A stretch of DNA of 64,000 nucleotides from UM-FILTER-47-13 sp964445195 (GCA_964445195.1 CAYUKA010000004.1:60674-124673); one strand, 5' to 3'. Counted from the stretch's first letter, positions 53,366 to 62,140 are shown. Notes: generated from the sequence alone by a model not told the origin. Numbers and translations are program-made.

Positions 53366-54106
53366 ATGGCTTTTCTGCATATCATTATCATCGTTTGCGC
53401 CCTCGCACTGACCGCACCTGCGGCCGCACAGGATACCGCGCCCTGTGCCGCCACTGACACGGCCTGCCTGCTGGACACGCTGGAAACCCTGACCGCCCGG
53501 ATCGATGAACCGCGCTGGCAGGACCAGACTTACCGCGAACTGGCAAAACTTCTGGCCCAGAGCGGGCAAACAGACCGCGCCATTGCGCTGGTTGACCGGA
53601 TCAGCAACCCCGACACCAGGGCGATGACCGTTCGCGGTATCGGGATGGCCGCCGCAGAGCGAGACCTTTCGCAAGAGGAATATAATAATATTTTTAAATC
53701 ACTACACAAGAAAGCGAGGACAATAGATCATGCGCCGTCTTACGCGATCGCCCTCACCTATATCGCGATGGCGCAGGCTTTTGCCGGTGATGATGAGGGC
53801 GCAACAGCAACCGCCGCCGGGATGGAAAATGACGCGCTGCGCAACAAGGCCTACGCCGAATCTGCAGAAATCCAGGCCGAACGGGGCGACCTGTCCGCCG
53901 CCATGGCCAGCATCGCCGCAATCGACGATGCCGCCTTCCGCAACAAGGCGCACGGGCTGGTCGCTGAAATTTTTGCAGATGACGGCAATTATGACGAAGC
54001 GCTCAATGCGGCGATGGCCATTGAAAACACTTATCAACAGGCACGGGCTGTGCTCTATATCCTGGCAAAGCAAATGACGCCGGAAGAGGTTTCACTGGTA
54101 GAATGA
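53366..54106 (+). CDS. secreted protein opening the ftsEX run
   Basis: A 246-residue exported, helical protein. The start chosen is ATG 53366 with GGAG upstream; an earlier in-frame start at 53300 would add 22 residues before the signal peptide. The signal peptide is MAFLHIIIIVCALALTAPAAAQ. The mature part has helical repeats (IRNPDTRA-like ALVDRISNPDTRAMTVRGIG, AAAERDLSQEEYNNI, then RNKAYAESAEIQAERGDL) that look TPR-like. Its stop overlaps the ftsE start by four bases (ATGA), so it is translationally tied to the FtsEX complex and may be its periplasmic partner or regulator. Confidence 0.85.
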   Translation: MAFLHIIIIVCALALTAPAAAQDTAPCAATDTACLLDTLETLTARIDEPRWQDQTYRELAKLLAQSGQTDRAIALVDRISNPDTRAMTVRGIGMAAAERDLSQEEYNNIFKSLHKKARTIDHAPSYAIALTYIAMAQAFAGDDEGATATAAGMENDALRNKAYAESAEIQAERGDLSAAMASIAAIDDAAFRNKAHGLVAEIFADDGNYDEALNAAMAIENTYQQARAVLYILAKQMTPEEVSLVE

Positions 54107-54801
54107 TCAAGTTCGAACATGTTGGCCTGCGCTACGGAATCGGCCCCGAGGTGCTCAGCGATATAACGTTCACGCTGGAGCCGGGTTCGTTCCATTTCCT
54201 GACCGGCCCCAGCGGCGCGGGCAAAACCTCGTTGCTGAGCCTGATGTATCTCGGCCGCCGGCCGACGCGCGGGCTGGTCAGCATGTTCGGCCAGAATATC
54301 AACGGGCTTGACCGCCGCCAGCTTGCCCCGATCCGCCAGCGTATCGGCGTCGTCTTCCAGAATTACCGCCTGCTCGGCCATATGTCGGCCTTTGACAACG
54401 TCGCCCTGCCGCTACGCATCCAAGGCAAAAGCGAGCGTGAAATCAGCAATAACGTTCATGAATTACTGGAATGGGTCGGTTTGGGCGACTATATGCACGT
54501 GCTGCCCAACACCATGTCGGGCGGCCAGCAACAGCGGGTTGCTATCGCCCGCGCCGTAATCACACGGCCGCGCCTGCTGCTGGCCGACGAACCGACCGGC
54601 AACCTTGACGATGAAATCGGCTACCGGCTGATGAACCTGTTCGAGCAGCTCAACCGGATGGGCACGACGATCCTGATCGCCACCCACGACCAGCATATGA
54701 TCGATAAGTTCGGCCACGCCAAAATGATTCTCGATGACGGCAAGCTGGCCATTGAAGGGCCGAAACACTGGCTGGCCCGCAAGATTGAGGGAGTATTTTG
54801 A
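54103..54801 (+). CDS. ftsE: cell division ATP-binding protein FtsE
   Basis: The ATPase of the FtsEX complex that controls cell wall hydrolases at division. 232 residues with Walker A GPSGAGKT (35-42), Q-loop VVFQNYRLLGHMSAFDNVALPL, the ABC signature MSGGQQQRVAIARA and Walker B LLLADEPTGNLD. The tail is longer than E. coli FtsE. It overlaps the upstream secreted gene and ftsX by four bases each. Confidence 0.97.
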   Translation: MIKFEHVGLRYGIGPEVLSDITFTLEPGSFHFLTGPSGAGKTSLLSLMYLGRRPTRGLVSMFGQNINGLDRRQLAPIRQRIGVVFQNYRLLGHMSAFDNVALPLRIQGKSEREISNNVHELLEWVGLGDYMHVLPNTMSGGQQQRVAIARAVITRPRLLLADEPTGNLDDEIGYRLMNLFEQLNRMGTTILIATHDQHMIDKFGHAKMILDDGKLAIEGPKHWLARKIEGVF

Positions 54802-55745
54802 TGGGTATGCCTTTCACGAAGGAAAAAACCATCGGCAAGGCGGAACGGCGGCGGCAATACGACCTGCCGCTGAATAAAACCGAGGGCGCGGGCTTTCTGG
54901 TCCTGCTGATCTGCCTGATGACCTTTCTCGCGATACTGGCGCTGGCGGCCTCCTTCGCGCTGGCGGCCATGACCGATCGCTGGTCATCGGGCCTTGAAAA
55001 CCAGGTCACGGTCGAAATCCCGGCAGAAACCGGCACGGGCGATGTGCTGGAAACAAACGAGGTCGTTCGCCTGACCGGCCGGGCTAACGAATTGCTGGCC
55101 GCCCACCCTGCGGTCGACAGCACCCATATACTAAGCCGGGAGGAAATCGGCGCGCTGGTGGAGCCGTGGCTGGGCGATGAGTTGATGCTGGCGCAGGTGC
55201 CGCTGCCCGGCCTGATCGCGGTTGAAATCCGTGAAGACGCCGATATCCGTACGATCAAAATGCTGGAAAACCGTCTGCGCGATATTCACGACGCAGCCCG
55301 GATCGACACGCATGAAGAATGGCTGACCGACCTGTTGCGCTTTACCGGCGCACTGCAATTCGCAGCCGTGATCCTGACGCTGGTCATCGGCCTGACAACG
55401 GTGACCGCAGTCGCCGGCGCCGTGCGCTCCCGTATGGCTGTGCATCATGAAGAAGTCGAGCTCTTGCACCTGATGGGCGCAAGAGACAGCTACATCTCCC
55501 GGCAATTCCAGCGCCATACGTTGATCCTTGCGCTAAAGGGCGCAATTGCCGGCGCTGTGGTCGGGGCGCTGGCACTGCTGGCAGTGGGTTGGGTAAGCGG
55601 CGAAATGGGGGTCAACCTACTGCCTGATTTCAGCCTCGGCACCACGCAAATCGCGGGTCTTGCCGCCCTGCCCGCCGCCATTGCTCTCATCGCCGCTGTC
55701 ACGGCGCGGCAAACCGTGCTTAAAGTCCTCACGCAAATGCCGTAA
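54798..55745 (+). CDS. ftsX: cell division protein FtsX
   Basis: The membrane subunit of FtsEX. 315 residues with a cytoplasmic basic start, one helix around 33-57 (FLVLLICLMTFLAILALAASFALAAM), a periplasmic ~110-residue loop (TVEIPAETGTGDVLETNEVV), then three helices in the last third. The layout is the FtsX layout of one helix, large loop, three helices. The gene starts inside the ftsE stop (ATGA). Confidence 0.95.
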   Translation: MMGMPFTKEKTIGKAERRRQYDLPLNKTEGAGFLVLLICLMTFLAILALAASFALAAMTDRWSSGLENQVTVEIPAETGTGDVLETNEVVRLTGRANELLAAHPAVDSTHILSREEIGALVEPWLGDELMLAQVPLPGLIAVEIREDADIRTIKMLENRLRDIHDAARIDTHEEWLTDLLRFTGALQFAAVILTLVIGLTTVTAVAGAVRSRMAVHHEEVELLHLMGARDSYISRQFQRHTLILALKGAIAGAVVGALALLAVGWVSGEMGVNLLPDFSLGTTQIAGLAALPAAIALIAAVTARQTVLKVLTQMP

Positions 55746-55755
55746 AGTATCTGTC

Positions 55756-56340
55756 ATGTCCACACTGGCCCGTACCCTAGCGATGATCACGACCAGCACC
55801 CTGATTCTCTGGATCGGCGGCTATGCGGCTTTTAACGTCCATATCAGGGGCCTTACGCCCGCGCCGGCGGACAGGACGACAGAGGCGATTGTCGTTCTGA
55901 CCGGCGGGCCGAGCCGGATCAATAGAGGCCTCGACCTGCTCGCCGCCGGCAAAACAGAGCAATTGTTTATCTCCGGCGTCAATACCACCGTCTCGGTTGA
56001 GGCACTGATCGCGCTGTGGCGTCCTGACGTTGACAAGCCGCCCTGCTGTATCACACTCGGTCACGATGCCCAGAACACCCATGAAAACGCCGCTGAGGCC
56101 CGCGACTGGATCACGACCAACGAGATTACCTCCGCCCGCCTGCTGACCGCCGACTACCACATGCCGCGCGCCTGGATGGAATTTCGCGCCCAGCTGCCGG
56201 GTATGGCGCTCTATCCTCACCCGGTCAGGGCCAGCGATATGCAGGACCGGTTATGGTCCTATCCGCTGATGACATTGGGGGAGTACAACAAAACATTGTT
56301 CACCTGGCTACGGCTTCGGATTATGGGAGAAGGCCATTGA
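55756..56340 (+). CDS. DUF218 (YdcF/ElyC/SanA-like) protein
   Basis: A 194-residue protein with an N-terminal helix and the DUF218 domain: TEAIVVLTGGPSRINRGLDLLAAGKTEQLFISG, the ENAAEARDWITTN motif and LLTADYHMPRAWMEF are diagnostic. SanA/ElyC relatives affect cell-envelope integrity, possibly through lipid carrier metabolism. The start is ATG 55756, ten bases after ftsX. Its stop overlaps the plsC start (TTGA). Confidence 0.92.
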   Translation: MSTLARTLAMITTSTLILWIGGYAAFNVHIRGLTPAPADRTTEAIVVLTGGPSRINRGLDLLAAGKTEQLFISGVNTTVSVEALIALWRPDVDKPPCCITLGHDAQNTHENAAEARDWITTNEITSARLLTADYHMPRAWMEFRAQLPGMALYPHPVRASDMQDRLWSYPLMTLGEYNKTLFTWLRLRIMGEGH

Positions 56341-57077
56341 TCATCTTCCTGCGCTCAACCCTGTTTAACCTCGTCTTTTACGGCGCAACGGCCATCGCCT
56401 GTGTGCTATGCCTGCCGTTCCTGCTGACCTCTCGGGAAACATCGATCGGGCTGGTCCGCTTTTATGTCGGCTGTATTCACCGGCTTGAGAAATATATTCT
56501 CGGCCTTGATTACGAAATTCGCGGCGCGGAGAATCTGCCGCAGACCGGCTCCTATATCATCGCCGCCAAGCACCAGTCACCTTATGAAACCCTAAAGCTT
56601 CACATCCTGTTTGACGACCCGGCGGTGGTGTTGAAAAAAGAGCTGCTGGATATCCCGCTCTGGGGCCGGTTTCTCGCGCGCACTCACCCGATCGCGATTG
56701 ATCGCAGCCAGGGCAAGGAAGCGGTCGCGCAGGTGATTGACGGCGCCAGCGCCATTGCCGATCAAAACCGCGCCATTATTATTTTTCCACAGGGCACACG
56801 CGTTTATCCGCATCAGACGCCGGAAGACAAACCCTATAAGCAGGGCGTTGCCCGCATGCATGAGTCCACTGGCTTACCGGTTATCCCCCTGGCGCTGAAC
56901 ACCGGCATATTCTGGCCGCGCAAAAGCTGGATTAAAAAGCCCGGCACGGTGGTTTTCGAATTCCTGCCGCCCATGGCGGATCAGGACAGCCCCGAAGCCT
57001 TTTTAAAAGCGCTGGAGGATACGCTCGAAAGCGCCACGCTGAAACTGCAACAGGAAGCCGGAGGCCAGGCACAATGA
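56337..57077 (+). CDS. plsC: 1-acyl-sn-glycerol-3-phosphate acyltransferase
   Basis: A 246-residue acyltransferase that makes phosphatidic acid. The start chosen is TTG 56337 (MIIFLRSTLFNLVFYG), which overlaps the previous stop (TTGA) and has GGGAGAAGG upstream. The first catalytic box reads KHQSPYETL, i.e. HX4E rather than HX4D, and the third is FPQGTR in place of FPEGTR. The hydrophobic N-terminus anchors it to the membrane. The overlap with DUF2125 (ATGA) continues the operon. Confidence 0.92.
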   Translation: MIIFLRSTLFNLVFYGATAIACVLCLPFLLTSRETSIGLVRFYVGCIHRLEKYILGLDYEIRGAENLPQTGSYIIAAKHQSPYETLKLHILFDDPAVVLKKELLDIPLWGRFLARTHPIAIDRSQGKEAVAQVIDGASAIADQNRAIIIFPQGTRVYPHQTPEDKPYKQGVARMHESTGLPVIPLALNTGIFWPRKSWIKKPGTVVFEFLPPMADQDSPEAFLKALEDTLESATLKLQQEAGGQAQ

Positions 57078-57865
57078 TTCGCAAGCTCGTGACAAGTGCT
57101 GCTGCGCTCAGCGTCATAGGGTTTTTGATTTATGCCGGGCTGTGGTTCTGGATGGCCGAGCGCATTCGCGGCCATATCGACTCCTTCGTGGCTGACGCCG
57201 TAGCAGAAGAGATTTACATCACGCCGCGGGCGCTGGGTGTACGCGGTTTCCCCGGCCCGCATGAAGTTGTCTTCGCCGGCCGCATCGCCCATAACGGTGT
57301 CACAGCCGACATTCCGCTCCTGCGGGTCCGCAGTCTCTTCCTGCCCGGCAGCGCGCTAAGCGCCGAGGCGCCGCAGGGAATTGCTCTGCTCTCGCCGGCG
57401 GATGCGCGGCTTTGGTCGGTAAGCTCTGCGAGCCTCAACGGTCCGATTCCCGAAACACTGCCTGCCGACTTCACCAAAGAGGGCTTAAGCAACTGGAAAC
57501 AACAAGGCGGACAAATTCTTATAGATCATCTTGCGATCACCAAGGAAAGCCTGAGCCTGCAAGGCAACGGTACGCTGGAACTTGACGAAGCGCTGCAGCC
57601 TGCCGGGCGGTTTGACGCCCGTATCACCGGCCATATCGCCTTTCTGCAATGGTTACAGACGAACGGCTATGTTGAAACACGGGAAGGGCTGCTGGCAGCC
57701 GCTGTTCTGAACGGTCTGTCACGCCATGATCAAGCAAACGATGAAACCTACATTACCGCGACGCTGACTTTGCAGAACCGGACGTTGTTTCTGGGACCGC
57801 TGCGGCTGGCATCTCTTCCTGTGATCCGCTGGGCGTGGCGTAGTCAGCCTGTCCTGCCTCAATAA
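57074..57865 (+). CDS. DUF2125 protein
   Basis: A 263-residue exported/anchored protein of the alphaproteobacterial DUF2125 family. An N-terminal helix (LVTSAAALSVIGFLIYAGLWFW) is followed by a beta-rich region beginning VRGFPGPHEVVFAG, as in the family, and ending in a Leu-rich part (LASLPVIRWAWRSQP). Function unknown. It ends the ftsE run and its last 113 bases overlap tyrA on the opposite strand. Confidence 0.88.
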   Translation: MIRKLVTSAAALSVIGFLIYAGLWFWMAERIRGHIDSFVADAVAEEIYITPRALGVRGFPGPHEVVFAGRIAHNGVTADIPLLRVRSLFLPGSALSAEAPQGIALLSPADARLWSVSSASLNGPIPETLPADFTKEGLSNWKQQGGQILIDHLAITKESLSLQGNGTLELDEALQPAGRFDARITGHIAFLQWLQTNGYVETREGLLAAAVLNGLSRHDQANDETYITATLTLQNRTLFLGPLRLASLPVIRWAWRSQPVLPQ

Positions 57866-58718
57866 CCTGCCGCCTGATATCACGGGTTTCACTAAAAGTC
57901 TTTTCAAGATAATTTCCGTCGCGTTTGCGGATCGCTTTTTGCAACGCCGTCAAATCCTCGGTAAAACGCTGCAGGATTTCCAGTACCGCCGTACGGTTAT
58001 TCAGGAACACATCACGCCACATCACCGGATCGGAGGCCGCAATACGGGTAAAGTCACGAAACCCCGAAGCCGAGAATTTGATCACCTCATCACGGGTGTC
58101 ATCTTCCAGGTCAGCCGCCGTCCCCACAATCGTATAGGCAATCAGGTGCGGCAGGTGAGAGGTAATCCCGAGCACAAGATCATGCCGTTCCGCATCCATG
58201 ATCTCGACCAATGAACCACAGGCTTCCCAAAGCTTCGTCACTTTCTCGACCGCCTGAATATCTGTATCGGGCAGCGGCGTGATAATGCACCAGCGGCCCG
58301 TAAACAGCTCCGGAAAACCGGCTTCCGGGCCAGAGAACTCCGTGCCTGCGATCGGGTGTGCGGGCACGAAATGCGCGTGATCGGGGATATGCGGCTGTAC
58401 CGCTTCAATCACCGTACCCTTGACCGAACCCACATCTGTAACGATTGCCCCCTGGGCAAGACCATAGCGGATTTGCCCTGCCACAGACCCACAGGCCCCG
58501 ACCGGCACGGCCAAAATCACGAGATCACTGCCCTCTACGCCGGCGCGCCAATCAGTCGTCGCGACATCGGCAATGCCGAGCGACAGCGCCGTATCACACA
58601 CGGCCTGAGATTCATCGACGGCGACGATCTTACCCGCCACGCCATCGCGCCGCAGGCAGCGGGCGATCGAAGAGCCGATCAGGCCAAAACCAATGATGGA
58701 GACTTGTGTGAACAGCAT
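57753..58718 (-). CDS. tyrA: prephenate/arogenate dehydrogenase
   Basis: Makes the tyrosine precursor from prephenate or arogenate. 321 residues with the Rossmann motif VSIIGFGLIGSSIARCLR, VDPGS-like DVGSVKGTVIEAV, and HPIAGTEFSGPEAG, the expected catalytic histidine region. The C-terminal 35 residues (from about 285) are a Pro/Ser/Ala-rich extension not needed for catalysis; this extension is what overlaps the DUF2125 gene. It follows the chorismate-mutase gene by nine bases in the same direction. Confidence 0.93.
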   Translation of the reverse strand: MLFTQVSIIGFGLIGSSIARCLRRDGVAGKIVAVDESQAVCDTALSLGIADVATTDWRAGVEGSDLVILAVPVGACGSVAGQIRYGLAQGAIVTDVGSVKGTVIEAVQPHIPDHAHFVPAHPIAGTEFSGPEAGFPELFTGRWCIITPLPDTDIQAVEKVTKLWEACGSLVEIMDAERHDLVLGITSHLPHLIAYTIVGTAADLEDDTRDEVIKFSASGFRDFTRIAASDPVMWRDVFLNNRTAVLEILQRFTEDLTALQKAIRKRDGNYLEKTFSETRDIRRQVIEAGQADYATPSGSQEEMPAAAVPETTSGSAKSASR

Positions 58719-58727
58719 AATTCAGGC

Positions 58728-59660
58728 TCAGGCCGTTTTTTGCACGGCCGGCGTATCGTCCTCAGCCATGGCGTTCCGGCCAACCTTATCCTCATATACC
58801 GGCGGCACCGGATAACCACCAAGGCAAATAACTCTTGCTTCGGGATCTTCCAGCAAGCCGGCCAGTTTTTCATGCAGGTCGCCCTCGGGATCCACATAAC
58901 GATCAACCTCAAGCAAATGGAGCTTCTTACCGGGCCGCATGCCGGGGCAGCTATGCAAACCAAGCGTTGTCAGATCCAGCGTCTTCACCCTGTCGATAAT
59001 GCGGGCCCGGCTGATATCTTCCGCCAGTTCCAGCGCCAGGAAGCTGCGGTCATCGCCCGAGGTTTCATATTTCAAACGCGCCACGACCAGCGCCCGATGC
59101 TCAGGGCTTGTATCTTTTGCGGAACGATCACCGAGCGGCAGCCGGGCCATAACCCGCATACCCTGATCGCCGTTTTCTTCCATCATGTAGCCCCACCAGG
59201 GGTTTTCGCGGTCGTCTTCCGGCCAGGGCATAACGGCAAACGTCGCATCACCTTCACGCACCATTGCCAATGCCGCCAGCGGATTAGCGGTCTTCTGGAT
59301 TGGCAGGACGCTGCTGAAGTAATCTTTCGCCATATCCCAGTAAACCAGGCCGGTATGGTCCTCCGGTACCGTCACGACAACTTTCAGGCCTGTCTGCAGA
59401 AGCGAGACAGCGCCGACAAGCTCCCGCCAGATACGGACAACCGCCTCTTTCGGCAGCGGCCCCTTATGGCGCGCCAGTAAACGGCGGATCATCAGGGCTT
59501 CGCGATCAGGCTGGATAATCTGGACCTTGTTTTTCCGCTTTTCCGCGCCGATTTTTACAACCAGCTCGGCACGCTGTATCAGCGCATCGTGGATTTTATC
59601 ATCCAGCGCATCAATCTGTTTCCGCAGTGAGTCAACGGGTTTGGCCATGAAGAGTGTCAT
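58728..59660 (-). CDS. chorismate mutase-domain fusion protein
   Basis: A protein of about 310 residues. The N-terminal ~95 residues are an AroQ-type chorismate mutase (LRKQIDALDDKIHDALIQRAELVVKIGAEKRKN spread over the helix, with the conserved Arg, Lys and Asp/Glu positions). The rest has a PBP2-like shape (LKVVVTVPEDHTGLVYWDMAKDYF, NPLAALAMVREGDATFAV) reminiscent of prephenate-dehydratase-type domains but without a clear TRF motif, so dehydratase activity is uncertain. Starts considered: ATG 59660 (chosen), ATG 59648 and TTG 59684. It lies with tyrA in a chorismate-to-aromatic set; hisC, often adjacent, is absent. Confidence 0.85.
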   Translation of the reverse strand: MTLFMAKPVDSLRKQIDALDDKIHDALIQRAELVVKIGAEKRKNKVQIIQPDREALMIRRLLARHKGPLPKEAVVRIWRELVGAVSLLQTGLKVVVTVPEDHTGLVYWDMAKDYFSSVLPIQKTANPLAALAMVREGDATFAVMPWPEDDRENPWWGYMMEENGDQGMRVMARLPLGDRSAKDTSPEHRALVVARLKYETSGDDRSFLALELAEDISRARIIDRVKTLDLTTLGLHSCPGMRPGKKLHLLEVDRYVDPEGDLHEKLAGLLEDPEARVICLGGYPVPPVYEDKVGRNAMAEDDTPAVQKTA

Positions 59661-59689
59661 ACCCCGCCCGTCAGGGGAAAGCAAGCCTT

Positions 59690-60442
59690 TCAGGATAAGC
59701 GTCTCTCCAACGCCGTCCGGGTCGGCACCGGGTTACCCAGCATGATTCGTCGCCCCTTAAGGCTCTCCCGCCGTGCCTTGACCGCTCCGGCATAGATCTG
59801 CTTTGAAGCCTCAAGCAAATGTACCCCGGCCAGACCGGGGAAAATATATTTGCCAAACCCTTCGAAAACATAGGCCGAGCGCAACACCAGGAACGAGCGA
59901 AAAGGCGGCATGAACAGAGCACGGCTCTTGCGCTCTGTGACAAAAAGATTTTGCTGCAGGTAATGATGAATTTGTCCGGATGTATAGGGGGTGCCGTGAC
60001 CGAATGGCGTACGGTCAATCCGCGCCCATAACCCAAGCCGGTTCGGTGCAACAATCAAAAGCCGGCCATTGCTTTTCAGTACCCGCCAAAACTCATGCAA
60101 AAGCGTACCCGGCGCTTCTGAAAATTCCAGACCATGCACAACCAGTATCCGGTCAAGCGATTCTGTCGCAAAAGGCAACTCCGTATCAGATGACAGGCAA
60201 ACCTGGTTTCCTTCTGCCGCCGGCCATTGATGCACACCGCCCTGCACCGGCATAACGGCACAGACCCGTTCCGCCTCTTCCTGATATCTTTTCAGATAGG
60301 GAACGGCATAGCCATATCCCATCAGGCTTTGGCCTGTGACATCAGGCCATATATCGTGGATATGGCTCGCGAGCAAACGCCGCACCAACCGCCCGGCACG
60401 GCTGGCATAAAACTGTTTCAGATTGTAAACGGTATAGCTCAT
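59690..60442 (-). CDS. class I SAM methyltransferase
   Basis: A 250-residue methyltransferase-like protein. It begins MSYTVYNLKQFYASRAGRLVRRLL, a start common in alphaproteobacterial homologues. The core has PFATESLDRILVVHGLEFSEAP, LLHEFWRVLKSNGRLLIVAPNRLGLWAR (motif IV and post-motif), as in many UbiE-like or small-molecule methyltransferases. The glycine-rich motif I is weakly preserved (LMGYGYAVPYLKRY). Substrate unknown. It is followed by the chorismate-mutase gene. Confidence 0.85.
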   Translation of the reverse strand: MSYTVYNLKQFYASRAGRLVRRLLASHIHDIWPDVTGQSLMGYGYAVPYLKRYQEEAERVCAVMPVQGGVHQWPAAEGNQVCLSSDTELPFATESLDRILVVHGLEFSEAPGTLLHEFWRVLKSNGRLLIVAPNRLGLWARIDRTPFGHGTPYTSGQIHHYLQQNLFVTERKSRALFMPPFRSFLVLRSAYVFEGFGKYIFPGLAGVHLLEASKQIYAGAVKARRESLKGRRIMLGNPVPTRTALERRLS

Positions 60443-60451
60443 CCGCTCAGC

Positions 60452-60922
60452 TTACAGTACATCCTGCAGCTGCGTCACCAGCGGAATGTCGGCTTCCGGC
60501 ATCGGATAATCGAACAAGTCAGCCGGGCGTACCCACTTGAACGCCTGCCCTTCCTGGCCCTGCGCCGCCCCTTTCCAGACCCGGCAACTAAATAACGGCA
60601 TCAGTAAATGGAAATCGTCATAGCCGTGCGAAGCAAAAGCAATCGGCGCGAAACAGCAGGGCCGCGTTTCAATATTCAGCTCTTCGCGCAGCTCGCGCAT
60701 CAGGGCAAACTCCGGCGTTTCCCCGGCATCGACCTTGCCGCCCGGAAACTCCCACAACCCGGCCATCTTTTTACCCTCCGGCCGCTGCGCGATCAGGATA
60801 CGCCCATCGGAATCAAGCAAAGCCGCCGCGGCAACCAGAACCACCGGCTTTTGCGGGCAGTCCGGCTCCGGCAAATCCAGCGCCTCCGCACAGCCGACCT
60901 GCTTTTGAACAAAACGCACCAT
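60452..60922 (-). CDS. mutT: MutT-type Nudix hydrolase
   Basis: A 156-residue nucleotide-sanitising or house-cleaning pyrophosphatase. The Nudix box GGKVDAGETPEFALMRELREEL has the G-x5-E-x7-RE-x-x-EE pattern. Residues 8-25 add a short Cys-containing extension. The best match is 8-oxo-dGTP diphosphatase (MutT), but related Nudix enzymes cannot be excluded. It lies before the methyltransferase in the same direction, nine bases away. Confidence 0.88.
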   Translation of the reverse strand: MVRFVQKQVGCAEALDLPEPDCPQKPVVLVAAAALLDSDGRILIAQRPEGKKMAGLWEFPGGKVDAGETPEFALMRELREELNIETRPCCFAPIAFASHGYDDFHLLMPLFSCRVWKGAAQGQEGQAFKWVRPADLFDYPMPEADIPLVTQLQDVL

Positions 60923-60945
60923 TTTATACTCCTCAACCTTCCTTT

Positions 60946-60977
60946 AAAAAAACCGCAGCATGACACTGCGGTTTTTT
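60946..60977. terminator. bidirectional terminator between mutT and the PPIase gene
   Basis: AAAAAAACCGCAG (60946-60958) and CTGCGGTTTTTT (60966-60977) form a hairpin flanked by A and T runs, so it can end transcription of the PPIase gene on the minus strand. It separates that gene from mutT. Confidence 0.9.
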
Positions 60978-61002
60978 ATGCGGAGGCTAGTCCGTTAAGT
61001 TA

Positions 61003-61953
61003 TTAGTTCTGCACAGGCTCACCGTTGATATCGTACTTCTCGATATCGGCTTCGTCCTGCCATCCTTCCACCAGGTCATTCAGCGTCTGCTGGCGCAGCT
61101 GGGCTTCAAGCTGAGGTTTGACGGTCTCGAACTCCGGCTCCGGGCGCTGACGGCGTTCTTCCACTTTGATGACATGCCAGCCAAACTGGGTCTGGACCGG
61201 GTCCTTGGTGAAGTTACCAGGCTCAATCGCAAAGGCAGCATTCGCAAATTCCGGCACCATTTCATTCTGGGCAAACCAGCCCAGTTCGCCGCCATTTTCG
61301 GCGGTCGGGCCGGTTGAATGCTCCTGCGCCAGTTCGGCAAAATCGCCGCCATCTTCAAGCATCGCAATCACCTCCTGCGCTTTTTCCTGGTCTTCCAGCA
61401 AAATGTGGAGGGCCTTGGTCTCGGTGATTTCACCAATTTCCGTCAGCAGGTCTTCATAAGCATCCAGAAGCTTCTTCTGTGTGATCTGTTCATCGATCTG
61501 GCGCTCAACGAAAACATTGCGCACAATCTGGTTTTTGGCCTGTACGACAAGCTGTTCAACTTCCGGGTCGGCTTCCAGATTGGCCGCTTCAGCTTTGGCA
61601 CTGATCACACGGTTATTCACAACCTGGTCAAGGGCCAGCGGAAACAGGGCCTGGATCGGCATTTGCCGCACCTGCTCGGGCAAGCCGCTGATAAAGTTGA
61701 AAACGTCGCTGCGGCGTATTTCTTCACCATTGACCATTGCGACAACCGGGTTGCCAAGCTTGATCATCGGCGCTTCGCCGTCCTGCGCGGCCTGTGCGAC
61801 TTCTTGTTCCTCGCTTTCGGCGACGCCGTTGCCGGACATGAAGATCATCGCGCCAATAGCGACAAGCGCCACAACGACAGCGGCCGCAATCAACGGCGTC
61901 TTGTTACCGGCCGGCTCAGCAGCCGCTTCCGTCTTCTCTTTTTTCTCTGCCAT
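61003..61953 (-). CDS. parvulin-type peptidylprolyl isomerase
   Basis: A 316-residue folding catalyst of the periplasm. An N-terminal membrane anchor spans about 20-41 (LIAAAVVVALVAIGAMIFM), a SurA_N-like helical region follows (VFNFISGLPEQVRQMP, LFPLALDQVVNNRVISAKAE), and the parvulin PPIase domain covers about 180-285 (ETKALHILLEDQEKAQEVI, STGPTAENGGELGWFAQNEMVPEFANAAF, QTQFGWHVIKVEERR). The tail contains a C-terminal helix. It diverges from the small secA-upstream gene and secA, which fits a role in exported-protein folding. Confidence 0.94.
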   Translation of the reverse strand: MAEKKEKTEAAAEPAGNKTPLIAAAVVVALVAIGAMIFMSGNGVAESEEQEVAQAAQDGEAPMIKLGNPVVAMVNGEEIRRSDVFNFISGLPEQVRQMPIQALFPLALDQVVNNRVISAKAEAANLEADPEVEQLVVQAKNQIVRNVFVERQIDEQITQKKLLDAYEDLLTEIGEITETKALHILLEDQEKAQEVIAMLEDGGDFAELAQEHSTGPTAENGGELGWFAQNEMVPEFANAAFAIEPGNFTKDPVQTQFGWHVIKVEERRQRPEPEFETVKPQLEAQLRQQTLNDLVEGWQDEADIEKYDINGEPVQN

Positions 61954-62063
61954 GGTTCTTATACCCCTAGGTTAGCTAGAATTCCGCTGGATAACTTATG
62001 CCGTTAACAATGTATCCGGTGAAAAAGTGATAATAAAGTGTTTTCTGGAGTTATCAACCTGCA

Positions 62064-62092
62064 TTGACGCCTTGCTCGTAAAGGCTTATATC
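62064..62092 (+). promoter_or_regulatory. sigma70-type promoter upstream of the secA leader gene
   Basis: TTGACG (62064-62069), a 17-base spacer and TATATC (62087-62092; 4 of 6 matches) lie 49 bases before the ATG at 62141, in the gap between the divergent PPIase and secA transcripts. Tentative. Confidence 0.4.
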
Positions 62093-62140
62093 AAAGCGAT
62101 TAACGGTTAATATTCCGGACTATAAAAAGAGCACTAGTTG

